A DNA stretch of 64,000 bases from Turnera subulata (taxonomy: Eukaryota > Streptophyta > Magnoliopsida > Malpighiales > Passifloraceae): assembly GCA_028386065.3 (NCBI GenBank), contig JAKUCV010006904.1:1-64000 (forward strand). The letters are read 5' to 3'. A program made the translations under genes and the position numbers. Each line of letters opens with the position of its first letter. The first letter of the stretch is position 1. Positions 25,011 through 35,690 of this stretch are shown one piece after another. Below the pieces are notes generated by a model. It was not told where the DNA came from. It made no database searches and saw only the letters and a list, made by a program, of their open reading frames with translations.

Positions 25011-26306
25011 TACAAGTCTTTTACATATGTTTTGTGAATGCATGTTGGTGTGGTTAGTTAGTTTACTTGCCTTGTTTGCTATATGCGGTGATTGGGATTA
25101 TGTGCCTGTTTGCTCTCACATGTCTAATTTCGGTATAAGTAATTGTTATGGAATATAACATGTTATTATGTTTTGGTGATAGTGTGAGGTTATGGGCCAA
25201 AGGCCCGGATATGAGAATAATACATAAAGATCACACATTCCTGGAAAACATAATGTATGGCACACAGAACTGTAAAGAACAACTAAGAATAAAATACTAA
25301 ATCCTACTGTAAAGTCGACCGGTAGCCCCGAGGGAGGGTTGGGTACCCTCGGGTCACTTTATGCGGTTTAGCATGGTTATCCCAGGGGAAGATAGGTGCA
25401 CCCCTGGAAGACTTGCACCAGTTAGGTGTGTCTGAGTGCACCCTCAGGGAGCTAGCGGCCACTCGAGGTTTATTGGTGGTTTTTGACCTCAGAATCTACC
25501 CCTTTTGAGGTTCGACACTTGGGTTTCACACCCAGATCTGATCAGATGCGCTACCAAGACTTGACTCGCAGTAGAGGGCCCAGATTAATAATAAAATATA
25601 TTGGAACTAAACAATAAATACAATAATGCAATAAGATGACTATGTGTTGGTGTGTGATTCTAATATTGCTTGTATGCTATACTTGTGTTCGTGAACAACT
25701 CACCCCACGAACATGACTTCACTTTTCATGTGTACATTGACTTTTAATGCTCACTGAGTAGGCGACTCACATAATCGCCACCGTTGTTTTTCAGACCTTA
25801 GTTAACGTGCTGTTCTCGCCTCTATCTTTTGACTCGGAGTTCAGACGCGGATACCTCAGCAGGTAGTTGTGCATCATCTCTCGATTGGATCTATAGAACC
25901 CATATGCATGTTGTTCTCTTTATCACGATTTTATGATATTTATCTTCCGCTGCATAAGACTTATTTTGAGATGGCATAATTGGTCCATTACCTTGTTTGC
26001 GATTTGCCGGGACCTATTTTGTGATATTATTTCGACGCTTTGCCGTGTTGGCTTATGACTTGTTAGGCCGGTTTATTTCCTTACATTTTATGACCTCTCG
26101 GTGTTAATAAGTCTTTATGGATAATGTTTGTGTGCCGAGGCAATGGTTTACGTATCTTGGGTTTCAAGGGTATTTTGGTAAATTCCTTTCATTTAATTGT
26201 TTTATTTACTTAAAATTGGGATACGAGCGCTTCAAATTTAGTATTTTCGGCTATTTCGCTGTCTTCGTGTGCAGTGTTTCGTAATATATATCTCTCTAAT
26301 TTATAT
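25011..26306 (+). repeat. Gypsy LTR-like fragment
   Basis: No coding frame is present. The part 25,757-25,795 (CTCACTGAGTAGGCGACTCA, then a T-run and CAGACC) resembles the R-region block of element B's LTR. The composition and GGGAGGGTTGGGTACCCTCGG-like blocks fit a plus-strand gypsy LTR. Its ends are not defined: a LINE lies on the left and a TATAT-flanked insertion on the right. Confidence 0.45.
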
Positions 26307-29300
26307 TGAAACACCCCGACCCAAATTTACCCATCATACAGTAATTACTGAGCAATAGTACCGACACGTGGCACAAATAGTATATTCAATAGAAAATCCG
26401 GCCCAACGGCCCAATGACAATATTATAACACCCGTCTTCGGGAATCTCAATAACAACAGCACAGCGGAAGCATTTATAAACCCAATGTCAACATATGCAA
26501 AGCCCGATGCAACTAATGGATCCGAGTCCTATCCGAGGGTACACTGCAGCCGCCGGAATGCATTCTTGACCTAACCTGCAAAACTGTGTGAGGGGTGAGA
26601 CCAACCACTGTCTCACCGATAAACAAATAAACCGAAGTATACAAGCAACCACAATAACATCAAGCATCTCATCAGGGTAACATGGGAAGTACAATAAAAC
26701 ACAACATCACGCAAACTGCATTGTCAACATAGTAATCACAAGCACAATAAAATACAATGAATACACCAACATCACACAGTCAAGATATCACACCACAGTG
26801 GCAAAAGAACAATTACAAGTATTATCAGAATCAACAACCAATCAGAGGGAAAGGAGTTCCTCAAAGTCTTGTCACCGTCAATAACATCGTTAACAACCGA
26901 TGTGACCCCACAATTTCATTCCTCATCAGAATGTATCTACCGCCCTCTCACTATTAGACATCCTACGTTGGATTTGAGAAGTTTGGTTATTTAATTTATT
27001 AGGGCCCTGTCACAAGTCAGATGTTGACCGTGCCTGGTAGCCAGGTTAGCTAACCCCAGGGTACTCCCCGTCAAATCCAAAGTATCACAAGTAACCGGGC
27101 CCCGCAGTTCCCGGCGGAAGTCCCGCAGTCCTTCCTATCTCATCACAAATCACAAGGTAACTACCATCGGGCCGTACCAACATCCAACTGTGACATTTAG
27201 TATTTTTTTATTTTTTTATTTATTTTTCTCTCCGTCTTTCAATGATCCGAACAACATCACGTGATCAGCTTTGGTCGTACCAGGTTATCAATTAATTCCG
27301 GATGCCAAGACAAAGAACAAACCAAACCGGGTTCAACAACCCAAAGAACAACCAAACTGGGTTCAACAACCCAAAGAACAACCGAACCGAGTATAACAAC
27401 CCAAAGAACAACCAAACCGGGTATAACAAACCAAAAAACAACCGAGATCAACATCCCCAAACCAAGTAACCGACCATAGCATCCCAAAATTAATTTTCAA
27501 ACCATCGGGTCATACCACTACTTCTCACTTGATGTTAAAGTATAGAACATTACCATTCCAGTATCTCATTGTAACCACAGTTCTCGAGCAGGCTCTCGGC
27601 CTCACAGCTCATCTGGGAAACACAGCTCATCACAACTAGAATCTCAACCATAAAGCTTAGACCTCAGATATCAGACTCAGAACCTCTGTTAGCAGTCCAA
27701 TATCAACAACAAATCGTGAATCATTAGGATTTCACCAAAATCAGCCACATGATTTTCCATCAACAATAATCACAAAATTCACACGAAATCATTGAGTTCA
27801 ATCACATGATAACCATCAGTAATAATCACAAGAGTCATAACCACGCAGCTGCTCAACCAAGGAATTTTTGCATCAGAACAACCACAATAGGATTCACAAC
27901 AGAGATCACAACAGAATTCAACAAATCAGAATCAATGCAATCATCACAACAGGTATCTCAACAGAGTCCAATAAATTATACCAAGGCAAGTAACCGCAAT
28001 ACGATCACAATATCAAATAATTCAAACAACAGCTTGAGCATCACAGGCGGCATACCGAAGTTTATAAGTTTATATCCTCACCTTAGCCAGTTATAAAGTT
28101 CGGAAATCCTCAAGAGGTTCCAAAGTCGATTCCTCGTTGAACTGCTCTTATCAACTCCTATACAACACATAAGATGCACACATAAGATGCACAGCAAATG
28201 ATATGCGAATGACAAAATTTAATATTCCCATTTACCTCGGTGCTTCTTTGGTTATGATCAAAACATTATCATTTACCATTATTAATCCATTTCCAAAAAT
28301 AATATATCGTATTTATATCTGGATATTATTCCGGTATTATACTTTGATCATCCCCTTTTCAGAATATTTCCATGAAAATAATTATTTACTATAAAATATA
28401 TTCTTATCCAAAAGGAGATAGTTACAATAAAATAATTTTCTAAAACAAATAATCATATGTATATTATTATTTTTTTCAAAAAGATATCATTATTTATACT
28501 TGGTAATATATTTTCAGAATATAAAATACCATATTTATTTTCAAAACATTTACAGAAATTAGTCGTACATATATTTTTCTCCAAAAGTTATTCCCAAAAT
28601 TATTTATGTTAACGTATATATATACTTTCCAAAATATTGTCATAGTATATAAAAAGTATCATTTACTCTATAGTAATTTTTTTAAAAGCTATAATTATCT
28701 CTGGTCAAATTAATTATTTGTCTATTTTCCAAGAAAACATAATTTATAAATATATAGGTATTTTTTATTTTTTTATGTATTAAACCGGGTTGGGCCAAAT
28801 ATAACCCACTGTGCAGGTCCAACCAAGGCCAAGCTATAGCCAGGCAGACCCAAGCAGCAGGCCCAGGTCAGTAGCCCAAGCCAGAGCAAGTCCAGGCGCT
28901 GACCCGGTCGCTCAATCCGACCCGCGACCCACTTATTCGGGTCGTCTTCAACAGCCGGGTCTGCTTACCTAGCAACGGCGGTGGTGACGACAGGAGCGCG
29001 AGAAGACAAGGCGCGAGGACGACGGCGCGGCAAGGAAGGTGCGAGGGAAGTCGCGGTGGCTGCTGGTGCTGTAGCAGCGGGCGGCAGCGCATCAGGGAGG
29101 AGCAACGACGACGAGCCAAAAGAAAAGCAGATCGTTGGGTCCTCTGCCGTTGACGGCGCGTCGAGCAGCGAGGACGGGCGGCGGAAGCTGCATCAAGTCG
29201 GCGACGGCGTGAGGGAGGCGTCAGTGTGGGTGGTGACACGTGCAGCGGTGCGGATCGTTACCGCGTGAACAGTAACCCGAATAGGAAGGAGAAAAGGTGA

Positions 29301-30323
29301 CGGGGTTATCTGCCAAAACGGCGGCGTGTGGTGAGTGTTTGTTTGGTTTTCTCCTTTTTTTTTTCTTTTCTTTTCTTTACTGGTTTTGGTTTAGTAGGTG
29401 AGTTGCAGTAGGTTCTTTGGGTTGCAGAAAGTGAAGAAGGGTTACTAGGTAGTGGTTTTGCAGAGGAGAGTGAGGGAAGGTGATGAAGATGTTGGTGTGC
29501 ACTAGAAAGGCAGAAGAACACAGGTTAAATAGGCAGTACTGGTCACAGGTTACACAGGAAAAGCAAGGCACGGGCGACACAGGAAAAGGCGGCAACAGCC
29601 TTGCATAATTGAGCTGCCTCAATTATACAGGTTGTCTGCATATGATACGTGTACTGTTTGGACCAGAAAATATCTAACATACCCCCTTACCATTATTTTT
29701 GGTCTGTTATCTCGAGGATACACCTGACTTTTCTGAAGATTCCTGGACCCGAAAAATCCCACTTTGGTCCGTAAAATCCGCAGAAAAATCTGGAACGCGG
29801 AACAGGACTCGGTTTCAGAATTCGATGCCAGATTTACCATGAATTAATTACCCAAGATTAAAATCAATGGTAAATCACTGTATAAAAACTTTTACGGACC
29901 TGGTAAAAATGCAAAATTACCTGGGCTGTTACAGCAAACCTTGTGTTTAACATTTTAACTTAATCTTTGTAAAACATAAACATGATTTAGCAATTATTCT
30001 TTCATAAAATTCAAAATAAATCTCCAAAGATTTATCATGGAAATAAAAGATGAAATTCCGTTTTAAATTATAATTAGTAAATTATTGCAACAAAAATATC
30101 CCGGCAAAATAATAATAAAAGAATTATTAGTAATGTTGATTAGGAAAATAATAATAACAATAATGGTAACAATATTAACAATAATAATAATTTTGAGAGT
30201 TGTAAAAATAATAGTGAAAATATTGAAAAATTCACTCGGATTGGTAAAATTCTTGTTTATTAACTACCGTAAAAATCAAAACATCTTGGTAAAAATCACG
30301 AAAATTTTATCCGGGTCGTTACA
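26307..30323 (-). mobile_element. Gypsy LTR compound (solo-LTR-like) flanked by TATAT
   Basis: It starts TGAAACACCCCGACCC, related to the LTR end of element A at 4814. It ends CGGGTCGTTACA and is flanked by TATAT on both sides (26,302-26,306 and 30,324-30,328). Inside, an A-like LTR end (CTGGGCTGTTACA) occurs at 29,933, followed by 390 AT-rich bases and a second LTR end. It may be one LTR nested in, or recombined with, another. There is no internal coding region. A GC-rich block at 28,840-29,260 precedes an A-rich purine patch, as in A. Confidence 0.6.
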
Positions 30324-30376
30324 TATATCTTATCCTTTTCTTAGCATTAATTTCATTCTTTTGATACCTGCTGCAG

Positions 30377-30516
30377 ACCTATCGTACGTTGAAGAGCTTG
30401 CCACAAAGAAATCAGTTTGGAGTGCCTTATCTCCAATAGTTTCGCAAGTTTCTCTCGACGTGACTCCAGAATTTGAAGCATTATTAGGTCCACTATTGAA
30501 ACGACCAGTCTTCTGA
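30377..30516 (+). CDS. Possible terminal exon of an unrecognised gene
   Basis: A good 3' splice site (T-rich stretch, then TACCTGCTGCAG) precedes a frame of 46 codons. It begins DLSYVEELATKKSVWSALSP and ends LLGPLLKRPVF, followed by a TGA stop. A possible poly(A) signal (AATAAATAG) follows about 15 bp on. Composition is more even than in the flanking transposons. I do not recognise the protein. Earlier exons would have to lie beyond the 26,307-30,323 insertion and were not found, so this may be an orphaned exon. The gene would converge on the SDP1 remains (minus strand, from 30,904). Confidence 0.4.
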
Positions 30517-30903
30517 TCCCTGGTAAATAAATAGTTATTTAAGAGATGCTTTAGTTCCGGGTCTGTTGTCTTATCCAAATTTGTGTTTCTGTTCTGCATC
30601 TCTTTTTCTTTTTTTCTTTTTTTTTTTTTATCGAGCTCTGTTTTGCGTGTTGACAGTAAAATTGTGCAGTTATGTACCAAAAGAAATAAGATGACTACAT
30701 CACTGATTGGTAAAAAATAGGACTCAGTATAATCATACTACTTCTTGAACTATAGGTAGTACAAAGAAAATGCATGGTGCAAAAGATAAATGCCTACCTT
30801 CACTTAATAAAAAGATTGAAAGTAAAAAACAGAACGTGGTACTTGTACTAGGGCAGGTAAAGAAAGCAAATTGAATGTGAGAAATGGACACGAACAGCTT
30901 CAT
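30517..30903. other. Intergenic stretch between convergent gene remains
   Basis: AT-rich sequence with a T-run near 30,600-30,630. No gene or repeat was recognised. It would hold the 3' untranslated parts of both neighbours. Confidence 0.5.
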
Positions 30904-31276
30904 CTAAGCACTATGTGGTTGAACTCTTTCGTGTGACGAGTTTGCGGCACTGCCATCATCTTCATCACATTCGGATACCGAGCTTGCATCAGTATCCCCT
31001 TCTGGACAGTCAAGCTGACCATATTCAAGAACTTCACTGTTATTGCTTTCAAAATCATGATTCCTACTGGAGAGTGCCAAATCTTCTATCTTTACAACAT
31101 TAAGCATGAACCCATTATGGGTAAAAAGGCTTTTTATGTCCCTTCACTTTTTAATTTTCATCGTTGTTGTCCCTTTACTTTGAAAATTATCGTTCTTGTC
31201 CCTCAAGTTAGCTAAAATCGGGTATCGCTGTCCAATTTACCTGCAATCACCGCGTATTGCTGTCCAAATTTTTTAT

Positions 31277-32543
31277 GGATTAAAGCGTTTTTTCGTCCCT
31301 GTGTAAGGCCTCAAAGTTGGATTTCATCCTCGTGTAGGTTTTTGGCCTTTTTCATCCCTCTGTTCAACCCGTTTGGTTCGTCCGGCGAAAATCACTGACG
31401 TGGCACATTTTTCGGTGCCACATCAGATTTTTGGGTCCCACATCAGGAACAACCCAAAACCAAACCAGGATCCACCCAACCGGTTTCGCCCACCTAAATA
31501 ACCCGGAACCCAAAATATAATTTTATTATTTTTAATTATACAAATAATTTGAATAATAAAATTAGCCTATTTCTAAAATAATCAAACATAATATATATTT
31601 TATATTTTATATTTAATAAAAAAATTACAAAATAAAAAATATTTATTTTAAAATAATAAAACATAATGTACATCAAACCATTCAAATTTTATATTTTTTA
31701 TATATTTTTTTATTTTATATAATTTATTAAACATAAAAATTAAATAAAAACTAAAAATATAAAAATTAAATGGTTTGACGTATATTATGTTTTATTATTT
31801 TAAAATAAAAAAATTTTTATTTTGTGAATTTTTTATTAAATATAAAATAATATATAATATTAAATTTATTTATTCAATATAAAATAAAAAATATAAAAAT
31901 TAAATGGTTTGATGTATATTATGTTTTATTATTTTATAATAAAAAAAAATTATTTTGTGAAATTTTTTATTAAATATAAAATAAAAAATATATAAAAATT
32001 ATAAAATTTGAATGGTTTGATGTATATTATGTTTTTTTTATTATTTTAAAATAAGTATTTTTTATTTTGTAATTTTTTATTAAATATAAAATAAAAAATA
32101 TATATAAAAATTATAAAATTTGAATGGTTTGATATATATTATGTTTTATTATTTTAAAATAAATATTTTTTATTTTGTGAATTTTTTTATTAAATATAAA
32201 ATAAAAAATATTTATTATGTTTTATTATTTTAAAAATAGGCTAATTTTATTATTAAAATTATTTGTATAATTAAAAATAATAGAATTATATTTTGGGTTC
32301 CGGGTTATTTAGGTGCGCGTAACCAGTCGGGTGGATCCTGGTTTGGTTTTGGGTTTTTCCTGACATGTGGGACCCAAAAATTTGTTGTGGCACCGGAAAA
32401 TATCCCACGCCAGCGTTTTTCACCGGATTTTAGCCGGACGAACCAAATGGGTTGAACGGAGGGTTGAAAAGAGGCCAAAAACCTACACGAGGATGAAATC
32501 CAACTTTGAGGCCTTACACAGGGACCAAAAAACGCTTTAATCC
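31277..32543. mobile_element. Nested fold-back MULE-type element
   Basis: Inverted ends GGATTAAAGCGTTTTTTCG (left) and their complement (right) extend inward about 300 bp. The flanking duplication is AATTTTTTAT (31,267-31,276 and 32,544-32,553). It sits in the left inverted repeat of the larger MULE. The middle is AT-rich with several direct copies of an AATGGTTTGATGTATATTAT-type unit. No coding region was found. Confidence 0.88.
31650..32230. repeat. AT-rich sub-repeats in fold-back element
   Basis: Units of roughly 110-130 bp start with AATGGTTTGATGTATATTAT and continue through a TTTTATTATTTTAAAATAA block. They occur near 31,770, 31,900, 32,010 and 32,123. A complementary copy near 31,670 makes the middle partly palindromic. 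Confidence 0.7.
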
Positions 32544-32639
32544 AATTTTTTATTATTTGTTTTTCCTTTTCAAAATTAATTTTTTAAAAAATTTTAATTC
32601 AATTTTTTTAGATTAAATGAACCATAAACAGCTTAGTCC

Positions 32640-33467
32640 AAGATTCCTTCATCTCGTAATCCTTCATCATTCACACATCAACACCCACATCCCTGTAATT
32701 GCACACAACACACAAGCATGAATCCAGCTCCCCCAACCTGTGGAATACAAGTCCCAACGACTCACGGCGGATCCGAAGATCAAATCCTCATTGCCGGCAC
32801 TAGGCCTGAACCCAAGCTCACAGTCGAGCCCGGTAGCAGCACTGTCCTGAACCAACCACCGCGACAAACACCCCCAACGACCGAGCATCGCCACACACCC
32901 GCATTACAGCCGACCCCCACCGTCCACGCACGCACAAATCAAACCCCCACCACACAAACAACAACCGTTGTCCACCACCAAAACACAGAAACACCATAAT
33001 TCAATAACCCGAAAAGACAACAAAAACAAGGAGGAAGGAAGAAACGGTGTCGCAACTCACCTCGACGATGTAGTACCACGACGTCGCACCACGGGCCCTT
33101 GCGTTGTCCACCACCAATCGACACAGAAACACCATAATTCAATAACCCGAAAAGACAACAAAAACAAAGAGGAAGGAAGAAAGGGTGTCGCAACTCACCT
33201 CGACGACGTAGTACCACGACATCGCACCACGGGCCCTTGCGTGTCCCCTCTCGCAGCTCCTCCTCTCGGACTTTCTACAAACGGCGGTGAGGTTCATTGG
33301 ACGACGGTGGTTCAAAGGTGAAAGGGTGAAGGAATCAAAGGCGGCGGCGGGTTTCTGTGAGAATGAAGAGAAGAAGATGGTGGCAGTGCGATGAGGAGAG
33401 GAAGGAAGTGATGGCAGCGGGGACTTGTGAGGAAGACAATATGACGGCGACTCACGGCGGATTCGAG
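32640..33467. other. GC-rich interior of MULE, possible captured sequence
   Basis: An open frame at 32,718-32,999 (+) is rich in Pro and Thr and has no recognisable domain. A direct duplication of about 134 bp follows. The rest (33,240-33,467) is GC-rich with no clear frame. It looks like captured 5' gene or promoter sequence. The continuation after the solo LTR is at 34,837-35,150. Confidence 0.45.
32975..33242 (+). repeat. Two tandem 134-bp copies
   Basis: The block from ACACAGAAACACCATAATTC to CCACGGGCCCTTGCG occurs twice in direct order with only a few differences. It lies in the GC-rich interior of the MULE. Confidence 0.88.
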
Positions 33468-34831
33468 TGTTAGAGCAATAGACTTAAGCTAGAGGGGGGG
33501 TGAATAGCTTATGACCGAAAATTTAAAAACTTTGCAGGAAATGAAGTGCGGAATTGAAAAATAGAAGGACACAAGAGATTTTTATACTGGTTCACACACA
33601 ACTAATTTGTGGCTAATCCAGTCCTTCAAGATACACTTGAAGAGTTCACTATCTACCGTTAAGCTTCCGGGTGCTTAACAAACCGTTTACAGCCTAGGAA
33701 TTCTAATCACAAGAATCCTACACACTTGCTTGAAGATACCTCACTTCAAGACTTCTCTCAAGGAAAGAAAATCACTCTTCCTATGAGTAGCTACAAGGGA
33801 ACAAACCTCCCTTTCAGTGTATGAACAACACTATAAAGATTACTCAAACAAAAGCTCTCTCAAGAGTAGGTATGAGTTACAATTAAGCACTAATAAGGCA
33901 ACTCTCAATAATCTCAAAGGAATTGGCTCTTAAACTTGATTGAATGTTTTGCAATGAATGATGAATGAAATAGAGAGTTGATTGGTAGATAAACACAGCT
34001 AAAAATGCTCAATATATAGCTCTGAAAAGTCATGGAGCCGTTTGAAATCCACCCAAGAAAAACACCTTTAAGCAAAGCTTAGTGGGTGCTGAAAAGTTGT
34101 CTGGACCATGCCTTAAACATCGATGTTTTAAAGGAGAACATCGATGTTTTGCCCATAAAATTTGAATTTTGGGCTAACGGTAACTAAAACATCGATGTTC
34201 TGAATCCAAACATCGATGTTATTTTGGTTCGGCAAAATTCTTTTGAAACAGGTTTATGCAATAACATCGATGTTGGAAAATGTAACATCGATGTTTTGTG
34301 AAACATCGATGTTTGATTAGCCAACATCGATGTTTTTTGGCTTCGGCAAAATTCTATTTCTAAGACAAGTTTTCATGAACATCGATGTTGGATTGGAAAC
34401 ATCGATGTTTTGACCAACGGTCACAAGAACATCGATGTTTTATAATCCAACATCGATGTTTTAGAGCTACTGCCAATATTTTGAAAAACTTGAAAAACAG
34501 AACATCGATGTTTGCATTCAGAACATCGATGTTTTGGACTAAAAACACATCTTTATGTTTGAAATCATGCTAATGAATTGTATGATTGAAATGTGTTTTG
34601 TTTGAGCCAATGCCTAAGAGAAGTTGAGTGTTTTACCTTGTACAAATGGGTCCTAACTTCTCTTGCTCTTCTTTGCACTTCAACTCTTGATCATATCTTC
34701 ACTTGAATTCTTGATCACTTTGGTTGAGTACTTGTTTGCTTGATTTCTTTTTGCTTCATCTTGGTTACGATCTTGGTTTGTCATTTATCAAAACCTGTAA
34801 TAAGTGAACCATGAAGACATAGGTTCTAACA
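33468..34831 (-). mobile_element. Solo copia-type LTR
   Basis: The sequence runs TGTTAGAGC...GGTTCTAACA and is bordered by the exact duplication TCGAG (33,463-33,467 and 34,832-34,836). It is 1,364 bp with no internal region. In LTR sense (minus strand) it has a TATA-like CCAGTATAAAAATCTC near 33,575 and ends in a C-run, TCTAGC and TAACA. The piece at 1-226 is a relative. It splits the GC-rich interior of the MULE and is therefore younger than that element. Confidence 0.9.
34116..34533. repeat. Fourteen copies of palindrome AACATCGATGTT
   Basis: I count fourteen exact copies of the 12-bp palindrome in about 418 bp, mostly as pairs 8-25 bp apart. The DNA between copies is not conserved. In LTR sense they lie upstream of the TATA-like box, in the U3 region where enhancers sit. 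Confidence 0.95.
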
Positions 34832-34836
34832 TCGAG

Positions 34837-35690
34837 GTGAGGGCAGAGTTCGTAGTCGCGTTTGCCCGGTGCTCGCGCGACTCCTTTGCCGCTCGTCGCC
34901 GTCGACCGAGGCGGGCAGCGGGGGGTTGTAAAGCGCGATACACGCGGCTACTGCGGTGGTGTGTCGCCACTGCGCCCTCTCAGGCCACGGCGGCCTCATC
35001 ACCGTCGTCGGCTGTGCTCTGCTCCAATGGAAGGTCCTCGGTGGCGGCTCCTGTGTGGATTGTTGAAGAAGATGAAGCCTAGGGCTTCGTCCTCGTCAGG
35101 CACGACACAAGATTTGGCTCAACTTCCCCCAAAAACTTATGTATTTCAAGACTCAAGTATGCATCTTTGTTTTCTTTCTTTCCTTTTTAGGTTTGGGCTC
35201 TTCAATTTTGGGGGAAATTAGGAAACTAGGTTTTGGGTTCTTCAATTTTGGGGGAAAAAAAAAAAGAAAACACTGTGACTGTGATAAGGGATGACAAAGA
35301 GAGATCCGTTACCACATTTACTCTCCTCCAAAATAAATTAAAAAAAAAACAGATGAACTTTATGGGAAAAAAAACACACAAATCTCTCTTTAACTATCTA
35401 TTTCATTTCAAGTTTTAGCTTAGTCCAGGATTTTTTAAATTAAAAAAATTTTTGAAATTAACTAAATAAAATTAATTTTTTTTAAAAGGAGAACAAATAA
35501 TTAAAAAATCGCCCTTCAGCGGGCCCCTCACCTGCCACGTGTTAATTTTGGAGACAAAACCGGTGATTGTAGGTAAATTGGACAACAACATCCGGTTTTA
35601 CCTAACTTGGGGAAAAACGATGATTTTCAAAGTACAAGGACAACAACTATGAAAATAAAAAAGTGAAGGGGCATAAAAAGCCTTTTTACC
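34837..35690. other. Right part of MULE
   Basis: 34,837-35,150 is GC-rich, with a short Arg/Ala-rich frame on each strand and no recognised domain. 35,150-35,400 is a transition that repeats the phrase GGTTTTGGGTTCTTCAATTT-like text twice. 35,400-35,690 is the right terminal inverted repeat. Confidence 0.5.

Larger units (their letters stand above)
31120..35690. mobile_element. Mutator-like element (MULE) in last SDP1 exon
   Basis: Long terminal inverted repeats begin GGTAAAAAGGCTTTTTATG at both ends and can be followed for about 300 bp. A duplicated ACCCATTATG (31,110-31,119 and 35,691-35,700) flanks it, within the 8-11 bp range of MULEs. No transposase is present. The interior has GC-rich stretches (32,640-33,467 and 34,837-35,150) unlike the AT-rich ends, which is suggestive of captured gene pieces (Pack-MULE). 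It carries two later insertions: a fold-back element and a solo copia LTR. Confidence 0.9.

Noticed and set aside
28868..29268. GC-rich frames of 95-123 codons
   Set aside because: Ala/Arg/Gly-rich chance frames in the GC-rich block of an LTR, open on both strands.
34360..34573. Frames giving repeated NIDVL or HRCF units
   Set aside because: These are the translation of the AACATCGATGTT palindrome array and not a repeat protein.
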